From: Rutidosis leptorrhynchoides
Lineage: Eukaryota; Streptophyta; Magnoliopsida; Asterales; Asteraceae
Length of the DNA stretch: 64,000 nt
Reading direction: 5' to 3'
NCBI RefSeq assembly: GCF_046630445.1
Contig: NC_092343.1
Location: 138,067,501 to 138,131,500, forward strand
Positions 46,232 through 57,141 of the stretch are shown piece by piece. The number at the start of each line of letters is the position of its first letter. The first letter of the stretch is position 1. A program made the translations under genes and the position numbers. Under the pieces are notes generated by a model that was not told the DNA's origin, searched no databases, and was given only the letters and a program-made list of their open reading frames with translations.

Positions 46232-47341
46232 TTAGAAGTAATGAACAGTTGGAGTTTTCTTATGATACAACTCATATGGTGTTTTGCCACGTCTCTTTAC
46301 TATAAGTGATCTGTTATAAGTATAACATGTTGTGTTAACAGCCTTAGCCCTGCATCTTATGTCTACATTAGATTGACACAACATAGTTCTTGCAGCTTCA
46401 ATAAGAGTTTTGTTTCTTCTTTCTGCAACACCATTTTCTTGTGGAGTTCTTACAACAGAGAAATTTTGGCCAATTCCAGTGTCTTCACAAAATTTAATTA
46501 AGGTAACATTCTTGAATTCTGTACCATGATTACTCCTAAGCTGCTTGACTGTCTTACCCTTTTGCACTTGTTCCTTCTTTATGATATTGATAATTTCTTC
46601 TGGTGTATCACTTTTAGCATTTAGAAACACAACCCAAGTATATCTTGAATATTCATAAACTATTACCAAAGTATACTTCTTCCCTCCTAAGCTACCAATG
46701 CTCATGGGTCCAAACAAATCCATATGCAGCATGTGAAGTGGTTCACTTATAGTAGCTAAGGTTTTGGATTTAAATTGTGTCTTTGTTTGCTTTCCCATTA
46801 CACATGCAGAACATGTTTTATCTTTCTTATAAGTGAGCTGTGGTAGCCCTCTTACCAAGTTTTTCTTTGACAGTTCATTAATATTTTTGAAATTCAGATG
46901 AGACAGTCTTCTATGCCACAACCAGTTAAGTTCAGGAGTGGTTTGTGAGTACAAACAGGTTTCAATACCATAATCTACAGAATCAAGATCAAGCACATAG
47001 ACATTTTTCTGTCTCCATGCTACCAGGATTGGTTTTCCTTTGGGATCATAAATAATTCCAGCTTTCTTTCTAATTCCGATTTCATTGTCTTCATCAGCAA
47101 TTTGACTAACACTAAGCAGATTGTGCATTAACCCTTCTACTAAGGCAACTTTCTTCAGAGTAACACTTCCAGCTTTTACAGTACCATAACCAACAGTCTT
47201 TCCAACTGAATTATCACCATATCTGACAGGTGGACCTTTTTCTTCAACAAAATCCTTCAGATACTCTTTGCATCCAGTCATATGTCTTGAGCATCCACTA
47301 TCCAGGAACCACTTTCTTTCCTTCTGCACAAGACACAACAA
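46232..47341 (-). pseudogene. SIRE-type protease end, GAG-pre-integrase and integrase
   Basis: The 369-aa frame starts with the protease active-site segment WFLDSGCSRHMTG. It continues through LWHRRLSHLNFKNINELSKK (pre-integrase zinc-binding HHCC start, with CSACVMGKQ) and integrase core with HMDLFGPMSIGSLGGKKY. The second catalytic Asp, in the usual RSDHGTEF, reads RSNHGTEF; another conserved site reads VIVYEYSRYTW for VIVDEYSRYTW. The catalytic Glu region (TPQENGVAERRNKTL) is kept. Integrase is therefore predicted inactive. Confidence 0.85.
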
Positions 47342-47349
47342 GTAAAAAA

Positions 47350-49705
47350 TTAGTCACTCTTGGGAACCCACTTTTCAGTAGGTTCATATGAAGAGTCCTT
47401 GACTCTCCACACAAAAGGTCTATCATCTATCCAGAGAAGTTTTTCATTAGAGGTTTCCTTAGTGCTTTTCCACAGACTTTTTGGATTACTTGCTTTTAGC
47501 CATTGGCTAACTTTCTCAAAGCATTTTAATCTTTTTAACTCAGTTTTATCTTGAGTCTGTGTTCCAGACTTGGATTTTCCTTTTAATTTCTTACTTAATT
47601 TTGAAAATTTTCTTTTAAGTTTAGAAATTATTTGTTTTTCATTTTTGACTTCAGAAGAAAACTGTTTGTCTGGAATTGATGTAGATTTCACATTATCTAC
47701 GATGCATGATTTAGCAGATTTATTCTTCTTTTTGCTTTTCCCACGTCTTTTCTTAACACATACATCTTCTAGTTCTTCTTCTAAGTTTTCATCCATAATC
47801 CTAAAAGATACAAGCACAATTTCACATTCATCATTTGATTCATATGTCTTAGATTCTCTTTCATCTGACACAACCTTAGGTGGACTACATTCTTCTACAA
47901 CATCTACATTATTACAACTAGCCTTTACAGTTTTTGCCTCAGGTCTTACAAAAGCATTTGTTAGATACTTTCTATCTCCATCAGTAACTAAAAAGGCATT
48001 AGGTAAGATAACCAGTTTAAATCTGTTTGGATTCTTATTAGGAGTACTATTACTATTGAACTCAAAGCCTAACCCAAAATCAGATCCAACACCAAGAACA
48101 ACCCTTATATCAGCAGGTATCTGTCTAGCTATAATTTCAGATGTGGTTCTAGAAGATATAAACTAAGACCTACAGATTTTTTCATACTTGTTTGCTCTTT
48201 CTGTAATAATTTTCTTTTCATCATCAGAACTTAAAACTTGATTCTTAAAACTTACTTTGTATGCCTCTAGATCAATCCCGCATTGTTTTAACTCATCAAT
48301 ATGCAGGTATTTTTCTTTTACTAATGTTTTAAGTTTATTTAGTTCCGATTTAAGCCTACTGTTCTCTTCAAGACTAGATTTAAAATCATACAACAAATAC
48401 TGAAACATGCTTAATTTTTCATTACCAAGATAGTGAACAAAATTTTGAACCTTATATGAAAGGGACTTTTCACTATTTGATTGATTATTGAGTTTTTCAG
48501 CCATCTTCAGATCTGCTTCAAATTGACTGGTAGTACATTGCTCTTCAATTACCATTAAACACTTATCTTCTTCCTCATCTGATGATGAGTCTTCATCATC
48601 CCAGGTTTTTGTAAACAAAGCTTTCTCCACCTTTTTCTATTTAGGCTTTCCTCCATCCTTCTTAAATTCAAGTACTTTTTAGCTTTGTTCATGTAATTTC
48701 CTGAATCAGAACTTCCATCAACCTTTGACCAGCAATCAGCTGCAACATGACCAACTTTACCACATCTAAAACATGTAGCTTTCTTTGTATCAAAAGTACT
48801 CTTCCCTTTCCTTGGACCAAAGTTCTTCCTTTCTATTCTCCGTGTCAACAGTGCCATTTGTTCTTCCAGCTCCTTAACATCCTCATCCTCAGATGTTTCA
48901 TCACTCTCTTCATCTGAATCAACTGTGCATGAGTAACTTGAGTATAGCTCCTTATTCTTCTTAGTAGTAGCAACAAGGGCAGCATCAGAATCCTTTGAAA
49001 CTCTTTTTGCATTAATTTTCTTTTTTAACTTTGTTTCTTCAAAGTTTGACAGGATACCAAATAGTTCACTGAGATCATAACTATCTATTTTCTCACTTAT
49101 AGTCATAGAAGTGATTATAGATTCAAATGATTCTGGAAGAACATCAACAAAATTCTGACAAAGCTCAGGCTGAGTTTTGACAATACCAACCCCTTCCAAA
49201 TCATTAATTAACACCTGGAATCTTGAATGGATGTCAAATAATGATTCTTTAGGTTCAGTAGCAAAGTTTTCATAACATCTTATGAAGTTCTTCTTCTGTT
49301 GAGTCTTCACAACAGTAACCCCTTCAAAGTTATCCAGCAGAATTTACCACATATCTTTAGCAGTATTAATATGTCCTATTTTTCTCAAAATAGGAACAGT
49401 AACAGCATTACCAATAATACTTCTGATTTTGCTTTCCAATCTATACTGAATAGCTTCTTTTTATCCCAACGTTCTCTAGGAGTTTTGATGAATTCTGCAG
49501 GCTTCACAACAGTTCCATCAGCATTGCTAACTGGATCTGTCCATCTTCCAGGGATAATTGGTCCTTCCTTCAACACAGTTTCCATTTCATCATGAATGGA
49601 GCCAAGATACCAAAGTACTTTTAACTTCCACGTTGTGAAATCAGTACCATCAAAGATTGGTACACCTTTTCTTGCCATAATTAGAGTTGCAACTGCAACA
49701 ACCAT
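47350..49705 (-). pseudogene. SIRE-type gag
   Basis: Start at 49705 (KGVPIFDGTDFTTWKLKVLW, a copia gag N-terminus). It is broken near 49385-49310, then continues 49310-48555 with helices (LFDIHSRFQVLINDLEGVGI) and CCHC knuckle CFRCGKVGHVAADC at ~48769-48730. Lys/Glu-rich coiled-coil sequence runs on to 48163 and 47871-47350, the long basic spacer before protease typical of this lineage. Frames are interrupted several times. Confidence 0.8.
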
Positions 49706-50917
49706 TTTTTAAAAAGATTTTGTGTGTTCAAATGTGTTCCAAGTATATTTAGACCGTTTAAAGAATATCAAAATGAATTTATATCTTTAACCGCTCTGAT
49801 ACCAGTTGTTAGGTCCGATTAAACAACCTAGAACTTTTACAGTAATCAATAAACAAGATTTCTTTATCAATAACGAAGAATAGTCTTGTTGTAGAGTAAT
49901 TGATTTGTGAATAATAAGAACAAACACACAATATGAAATGATAAGAATAATTGATAGAGAAGATTTGATTTTATTGAAGTAATCGATGTTTTACAATGAA
50001 GAACATATCATCTATTTATACTAAGAAACTGAGGAAGCATCTGTTGGGAAATTACGGTCTCACTAATTCCCACCACCCAGCCCAACAATAATAGTAAAGA
50101 AATAAGAACAATACACAACACAAGATTTAACGTGGAAACTCCAAAACAGGAGAAAAACCACCGGCCCCCAAAGAGAGAAAATACACTATATCACAAATTG
50201 TTACAATGATATAGACGACCATTGTTACATGGATCTGTCCATCTTCCAGGGATAATTGGTCCTTCCTTCAACACAGTTTCCATTTCATCATGAATGGAGC
50301 CAAGATACCAAAGTACTTTTAACTTCCACGTTGTGAAATCAGTACCATCAAAGATTGGTACACCTTTTCTTGCCATAATTAGAGTTGCAACTGCAACAAC
50401 CATTTTTTAAAAAGATTTTGTGTGTTCAAATGTGTTCCAAGTATATTTAGACCGTTTAAAGAATATCAAAGTGAATTTATATCTTTAACCGCTCTGATAC
50501 CAGTTGTTAGGTCCGATTAAACAACCTAGAACTTTTACAGTGATCAATAAACAAGATTTCTTTATCAATAACGAAGAATAGTCTTGTTGCAGAGTAATTG
50601 ATTTGTGAATAATAAGAACAAACACACAATATGAAATGATAAGAATAATTGATAGAGAAGATTTGATTTTATTGAAGTAATCGATGTTTTACAATGAAGA
50701 ACATATCATCTATTTATACTAAGAAACCGAGGAAGCATCTGTTGGGAAATTACGGTCTCACTAATTCCCACCACCCAGCCCAACAATAATAGTAAAGAAA
50801 TAAGAACAATACACAACACAAGATTTAACGTGGAAACTCCAAAACAGGAGAAAAACCACCGGCCCCCAAAGAGAGAAAATACACTATATCACAAATTGTT
50901 ACAATGATATAGACGAC
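49532..50917. repeat. 688-bp tandem duplication with a 10-bp filler
   Basis: Copy 1 is 49532-50219, copy 2 is 50230-50917, both exactly 688 bp with four substitutions seen by eye. Between them is CATTGTTACA, of which ATTGTTACA also occurs 16-24 bases upstream of the junction. Each copy spans the gag start (copy 2: 50403-50230), primer site (49793-49804; 50491-50502), the first part of the SIRE LTR, the gcatc target copy, and the first ~178 bp of the nested LTR. The duplication therefore post-dates the nested insertion. Confidence 0.9.
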
Positions 50918-51134
50918 TCTCTTAAGCCAACTACACTCTCCAAAATATTTAACTAATACAACTCTCAAACAAGGGTAAGAAAGAAAGAAATAATCAAATA
51001 CTTAAAGTGTATTGATTGGTGCTATTTGGAATGAAGACTTAGCCCCTCTTATATAATCAAGTCACTCACCCCTCACATCTTCCTCCCACCAATGTGGGAT
51101 AAACATATCTTCTACTAGCCAAAATAAACCAATA

Positions 51135-51610
51135 AATCTCCACCTTTTGGATAGAAGAAGATAACCATGCTTCCACATTGCTAGGATAACCGATGTAGAC
51201 GCTTCCTCGATGACAACTTCAAGATCCTCATCTTCATGCCGTTGACATTATCTCCCAAGAGACAAAACTTGCATCTTCATCGAACATTGTCTAAACCGAC
51301 AATCATTGTCATCACAGACAAGCATAACTCTTAACAAGAATTATCATACTCCACCATTAAGAGTATAGCACTTAGAATATCACATTCCAAGCATTTCACC
51401 TCGGCACATGTTGTTGAACAACCAGCTGAAACTTTATGGTGCAACTTCGCTGTTTGGCTTTCCCGAAAGTCCCATCAGCTACAACATCAACATCAGTTTC
51501 CACCACACAACCTGCATCAACGCCAAACCAATGCCCATGTGTAATTGTGGAACCGCTAACGAACATCCCTTTCCACGGTGGCACGGAAACACCATGAGGA
51601 TGACGTGACT
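51135..51610 (-). other. 3' non-coding tail of the gag-only element
   Basis: It lies between the gag stop and the 3' LTR. A minus-strand frame (51584-51396) is open but has no recognised motif. It likely corresponds to the untranslated stretch that follows pol in the autonomous relative, joined here by a pol deletion. Confidence 0.5.
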
Positions 51611-52402
51611 TCAGAGGAATTCGTCACTCTCCGTAACAACGGAGACAATGTTAGCGTCTTTGGAGCCATTTGCCGGATTAGCTCCACCTGGACAATTAAC
51701 CCTTACATGCCCAGTCTTCCCGCACTTCCAGCATGTCAGATTCTTTCTAGAGTTTCTCTTCTGCCTATCCGAACACAACACTATCGTATCTCCTGATGAC
51801 GAGACCCCGTTACCTTCCAGTCTTTTCTCCTCGGATAGGAGCTTGCTAGTAACGTCTTCAAACTTCAGAGTTTTCTTCCCATACATCAAAATAGGTTTCA
51901 TGTGTTCATAAGACGATGATAAAGATAATATCAACCTCAAAGCTTTATTTTCATCATCCGTTTTAACTCCAATAGCCTCCAGTTCTGAAACAATACCGTT
52001 AAGAATACTTAGATGATCTGAAATCTTTGAACCCCCATCCATACGCAGAGTATGAAATTGTTCTTTAAGACACAACCGATTTGAGATGCCGTTGCCCTGG
52101 TACAACTGCTCTAGTTTAACCCAAAGCTCCTTTGCCGGTGATAACCCGTGCACATTTGCAAGCACGTTCTTTGCAAGACACAAACGAATCGCACTTGCTG
52201 CCCTCAAATCCATATCATCCCATTCTTCTTCATCGAACTTACTGCTAGAATCACTGCCAGGAACAAGGGTGGGTTTACCCTTCAAAGCCTTGTGTAAACC
52301 GGACTGAATCAACACATCCTTGACTTGAACCTGCCATAAGACAAAATTGATCATCCCATCAAATTTCTCTACATCAAACCTCATTGGACTGAACTTCGAC
52401 AT
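51611..52402 (-). CDS. Copia gag of the TR-GAG-like element, 263 aa, intact
   Basis: ATG at 52402 about 270 bases after the primer site. It shows the copia gag pattern: VEKFDGMINFVLWQVQVKDV (residues ~10-29), DMDLRAASAIRLCL, SPAKELWVKLEQLYQG and LSEEKRLEG. A complete CCHC knuckle CWKCGKTGHVRVNC follows at about 224-237. The ORF ends TESDEFL at a stop. No lesion is visible, notable for a region otherwise full of stops, and consistent with selection in cis or very recent arrival. It would form virus-like particles if expressed with helper pol. Confidence 0.85.
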   Translation of the reverse strand: MSKFSPMRFDVEKFDGMINFVLWQVQVKDVLIQSGLHKALKGKPTLVPGSDSSSKFDEEEWDDMDLRAASAIRLCLAKNVLANVHGLSPAKELWVKLEQLYQGNGISNRLCLKEQFHTLRMDGGSKISDHLSILNGIVSELEAIGVKTDDENKALRLILSLSSSYEHMKPILMYGKKTLKFEDVTSKLLSEEKRLEGNGVSSSGDTIVLCSDRQKRNSRKNLTCWKCGKTGHVRVNCPGGANPANGSKDANIVSVVTESDEFL

Positions 52403-53081
52403 CGTATCCGTATCCTATAGACAACAACTTTCTCTGATTTTGCTCACGTTTCGAATAGCCAAAAGATGTAGCAGGTAGCCAGGACCCTTTAAATCGGAAA
52501 TCCACAACTCGCTACTAACAAATCCAACTATTACTACGAATCAGAAAAAATATTGTCTAACCAGATACCCTATACGATCAATAGAACTCGTTTCCGATGT
52601 GGACGATCCACTCCCGTGGCAACCACAGAGCATACTCCGACTCCTATAACCGAGACCCCCGTCAAACCTGACGCTCTGATACCAGTTGTTGGGAAATTAC
52701 GGTCTCACTAATTCCCACCACCCAGCCCAACAATAATAGTAAAGAAATAAGAACAATACACAACACAAGATTTAACGTGGAAACTCCAAAACAGGAGAAA
52801 AACCACCGGCCCCCAAAGAGAGAAAATACACTATATCACAAATTGTTACAATGATATAGACGACTCTCTTAAGCCAACTACACTCTCCAAAATATTTAAC
52901 TAATACAACTCTCAAACAAGGGTAAGAAAGAAAGAAATAATCAAATACTTAAAGTGTATTGATTGGTGCTATTTGGAATGAAGACTTAGCCCCTCTTATA
53001 TAATCAAGTCACTCACCCCTCACATCTTCCTCCCACCAATGTGGGATAAACATATCTTCTACTAGCCAAAATAAACCAACA

Positions 53082-53413
53082 GCATCATCCTCGTAATATA
53101 TCGTTTCCTAACTAATTAACCAAAATAATAGGAAACTAGATAATATCGAATCAAATCAAATCTTCTATTAGAATGCAGAGACATTCGCTTAGATGTAATC
53201 TCTTCATTCTTATCTTCAAAGATACACGCGTATTTGAATAAGTCTTCCAGCTGCCAGTTATCATTTTGAGTCTGTATCTTCAAGAGCTAATTGAGTCTGT
53301 ATTGCTTCTGACTCTGTATCCCAGACTCTGTTCGCCAGACTCTATATTACAGACTTAAACAAACTTAACCAGTATGGTTTAACTCATCAGATTCTAACAT
53401 ATTTTTCCCAACA
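53082..53413 (-). repeat. 5' LTR of the SIRE-type element, outer part
   Basis: Continues from 50739 after the nested element (GCATCATCC...TTTCCCAACA). Together with 50505-50739 it makes ~562 bp (after removing one target copy) versus 555 bp for the 3' LTR. Confidence 0.85.
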
Positions 53414-53791
53414 ATAATGGATGTGTATTCAGAAGCCCGTTGAACTTCTATCGGACGTGTTTTCAAAACGTGACTGAGAAGTTGTTTCTGTAAACCAAGC
53501 ATTCCATTAGGAGGAGCACATACGCTACTGATATTTTCAATAAAGCTACTCGCATCAAATTCACGACCATGTAACTTGTACACGTGATTAGCTAAAGATG
53601 TCTTTCCGATCCCACTTATGCCTGAAATAGTAAGAATGTTGACCGTATGTGAAGAGACATCTTTCAACCAGGAAGTGATAAATTTAATGGAATTCTCCAT
53701 TCCAGTAAGGAGGGGAAGAGAATTCCTTATACTTCCACCTAATCTACGGTAGATATTATCAATGATTTCTTTTATTAACTCCGTTTCCGGC
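53414..53791 (-). pseudogene. TNL exon 2, first part: P-loop region of NB-ARC
   Basis: Acceptor TTTCAG at 53792-53793. It starts PETELIKEIIDNIYRRLG, typical right after the TIR exon, then the P-loop GISGIGKTSLANHVY and an RNBS-A-like FIENISSV. Cut at 53414 by the SIRE-type element; the frame resumes at 24267. Confidence 0.85.
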
Positions 53792-54032
53792 CTGAAAATT
53801 AGAGGAAGTCAAAGTAGTCAACCAATAAGCTTCAATTAATGTGTAATATAATCTTACTCTTTAACCATTAATTTAGATAACTATTTGTGGTTGTATGTTA
53901 CAATAAATTTTATGGAGCTTATATAGTTAGTTATATTGAGTTATACTTTTAAAAGATTACCGAAAATTCAGTTTTATAAATTAGTAGGGATATGATACTG
54001 AAAACTTCAAAATTAAATTAAAAAGTAGTTAC

Positions 54033-54563
54033 CTGCCCTTTGCATCTTTGCCCTTTTAAATCAGCAACTTGTATTAGTGCTTCCCTCCACTTGTCTATCT
54101 TGTTAGCCAACATACACCTTTTTTCCAAATCTGACTCTGCTTCCATTTTCTTCTTATGTTCATCCATTGCAACTTTGAAGCTTTTTTGTTGCTTCCTAAC
54201 ATATGTGGGTTCCACATGATAAAAGATAGGGATGACAATATGGTTGCAGATCTTATGTTGGTTAAGGATCAATACAAGTTCATCAAGACACCATGATGAC
54301 GAAGCATAATTCTCAGATAACACGATTACAGAAGCCCTTGATCCTTTGATTTCAATCTCCAATTCTGGTTTCAAGTATAGCCCAGTTTCGATCTCTTTAT
54401 CGTCCAAAAAGGTGTTGAAATTATCACCTTCAAGGGCTTTATGGAGGTGATCAACGAATCTAAGACGGGTATCAACACCTAAAAAACTTAGAAATACGTC
54501 ATACTTTTGATGATGATTACCCGATGGTGATCATTCTGAAACTTCTGATGAGAGGATAACCAT
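54033..54563 (-). pseudogene. TNL exon 1: TIR domain
   Basis: ATG 54563-54561. TIR motifs: YDVFLSFLGVDTRLRFVDHL (TIR-1, with L for the usual R), TFLDDKEIETG, KGSRASVIVLSENYASSSWC (TIR-2/catalytic-site region with SSWCLDEL), PIFYHVEPTYVRKQ (TIR-3). A TGA at 54531-54533 lies before the first motif and an extra base near 54046-54050 shifts the frame just before donor CAG|GTAACT (54033/54032). Confidence 0.85.
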
Positions 54564-55960
<1,397 letters not shown>

Positions 55961-56543
55961 TGTAACACCCTGATTCTGAGGCAGTTAAATGGCGCGCCGC
56001 ACCATGTTTTCGCGCGCCGCTGGTTAGCGGGCAGATCAGTCCTGGTTCGCAAATTAGTTAAACAAAGAGGGGCACTTTGGTCTTTTCACTTGGAGGACGG
56101 TTTGGAGCCACAAAACCTGATCCATAACTTATCTTATCCTCATTTCTCACATTCATCTTCAATTTTAGAGAGAGAGAGGCAAGAACTAGAGTGAGAAAGT
56201 GCTAGATCAAAGGAAGGAGTTGGAATCTCTTCAAGGTGGTTGGTAATTAAAGAACATGAGATTTCATAACTTGTATATGGTGGTTGGTAATTAAAGTCTT
56301 GATTTAAAACTTATAAACTGCATCAACTTTTCAGTGTCTTAGAGTATCGCGCCAAAACCTTGCGCGCCGTGCTAGTGGGCATGATTTTAATCCTGACAGC
56401 AAACTGGATTTTGGGTGTCTGGCACAATGAATTAGCGCGCCGCGCCACAAACCTGCGCGCCGTGCGGTTTTCCCATGCCAGATGATTTTCTACTTTAAAA
56501 AAAAAGAGTGTTGTTTTTTATAAACTGGATTTGGGTTGTTACA
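55961..56543 (+). repeat. 5' LTR (583 bp) of a gypsy element
   Basis: TGTAACACCCTG...GTTGTTACA, followed two bases later by primer site TGGTATCAGAGC at 56546-56557. It carries repeated GCGCGCCGC motifs (56000-56030, 56355-56365, 56430-56470). Flank aaacg at 55956-55960; the other end is not in the window. Confidence 0.8.
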
Positions 56544-57141
56544 AGTGGTATCAGAGCATGGTCTGAGGGATCTAGGTGACTTTTGCGATAGGTGCCTAGA
56601 CTTAAACTGATTTGTGTATGCGTTAATTGAGGGACTTGTAGAAATACATGTCGCACTTAGAATAGTTAGTGCCTTAGCGAATAGGTGGAATAACTAGGAC
56701 TTGCGTTGTCCAATGTGTGATTATGTGGGGCCTTATTTTGTGCTTAAAATTTTTGCCTTAAGTAGATAGTGCCTAATGGTAGGTAGGCAGAACTGGACGT
56801 TGTTTGGATAATAGTCACCTAGGTAGTAGGTTGACGTGTTATTATAGAGTACGTATATGTATATAATACTATATTATATTTTATGTGGAGTCATAGAGAC
56901 GAATCTATTGGAGAGATTTGGTTATTAGGTGATTATGAATGATCAATTTCACAGTAAAAACTTTGATTATTCGGGCGTATTGGAATTGTTGCGTGTTGGT
57001 TTTGTGTGAATATCGCACTACTCCGGGTAAAGTACTTTTCGTGGCCATGTGGAAGTGGTAAGATACTCAGTCGTAATAGTGCTTGATCACCATTATTACA
57101 ATCATGTATCTTAGCACCAAACATGACATGTCGGGTACCGA
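56544..57141 (+). other. Leader of the gypsy element, cut by the next insertion
   Basis: It starts with the primer site and the GCATGGTCTGAGGGATCTAG leader. There is no ORF with recognised gag features before the break at 57141. The remainder is presumably beyond the right edge. Confidence 0.6.

Larger units (their letters stand above)
50740..53081 (-). mobile_element. Small gag-only copia element (TR-GAG-like), 2,342 bp
   Basis: LTRs 50740-51134 and 52687-53081, 395 bp each, differing by eye only in the last bases (CAATA versus CAACA). Target duplication gcatc lies at 50735-50739 and 53082-53086. Primer site minus TGGTATCAGAGC is at 52684-52673 and polypurine GGTGGAGATT on minus adjoins 51135. 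Internal 1.55 kb: one gag ORF and a ~0.47 kb tail without protease, integrase or RT. It resembles published TR-GAG non-autonomous elements. The insertion is very recent, within the SIRE 5' LTR. Confidence 0.9.
24273..53413 (-). mobile_element. SIRE-type Ty1/copia element with env-position ORFs, carrying nested insertions
   Basis: 3' LTR 24273-24827 and 5' LTR 49807/50505-53413 (split). Target duplication ataat lies at 24268-24272 and 53414-53418. Primer site GCTCTGATACCA (minus TGGTATCAGAGC) is at 49793-49804, and a polypurine tract (GGGGGAGAT on minus) lies next to 24828. Minus-strand order: gag, protease, integrase, reverse transcriptase/RNase H, then several kilobases of extra ORFs before the 3' LTR, the hallmark of Sireviruses (Maximus/SIRE). 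Every coding region has stops, shifts or changed catalytic residues, so it is inactive. It lies inside the TNL NB-ARC exon. Confidence 0.9.
20838..54563 (-). pseudogene. TIR-NBS-LRR (TNL) resistance gene, disrupted and decayed
   Basis: Exons on the minus strand in order: TIR (54563-54033), NB-ARC (53791-53414 continuing at 24267-23529), LRR linker (23423-23097), LRR (23013-22153), C-terminal post-LRR domain (21494-20838). TNLs are intracellular immune receptors. The NB-ARC exon holds a 29-kb retroelement stack whose removal with one target copy leaves the frame intact. Independent lesions exist: TGA at 54531-54533, an extra base near 54046-54050, TAA at 23217-23219, TAA at 22849-22851, and a shift near 22305-22312. 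Several arose in parts unrelated to the insertion, so the gene is dead regardless of it. Confidence 0.9.
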
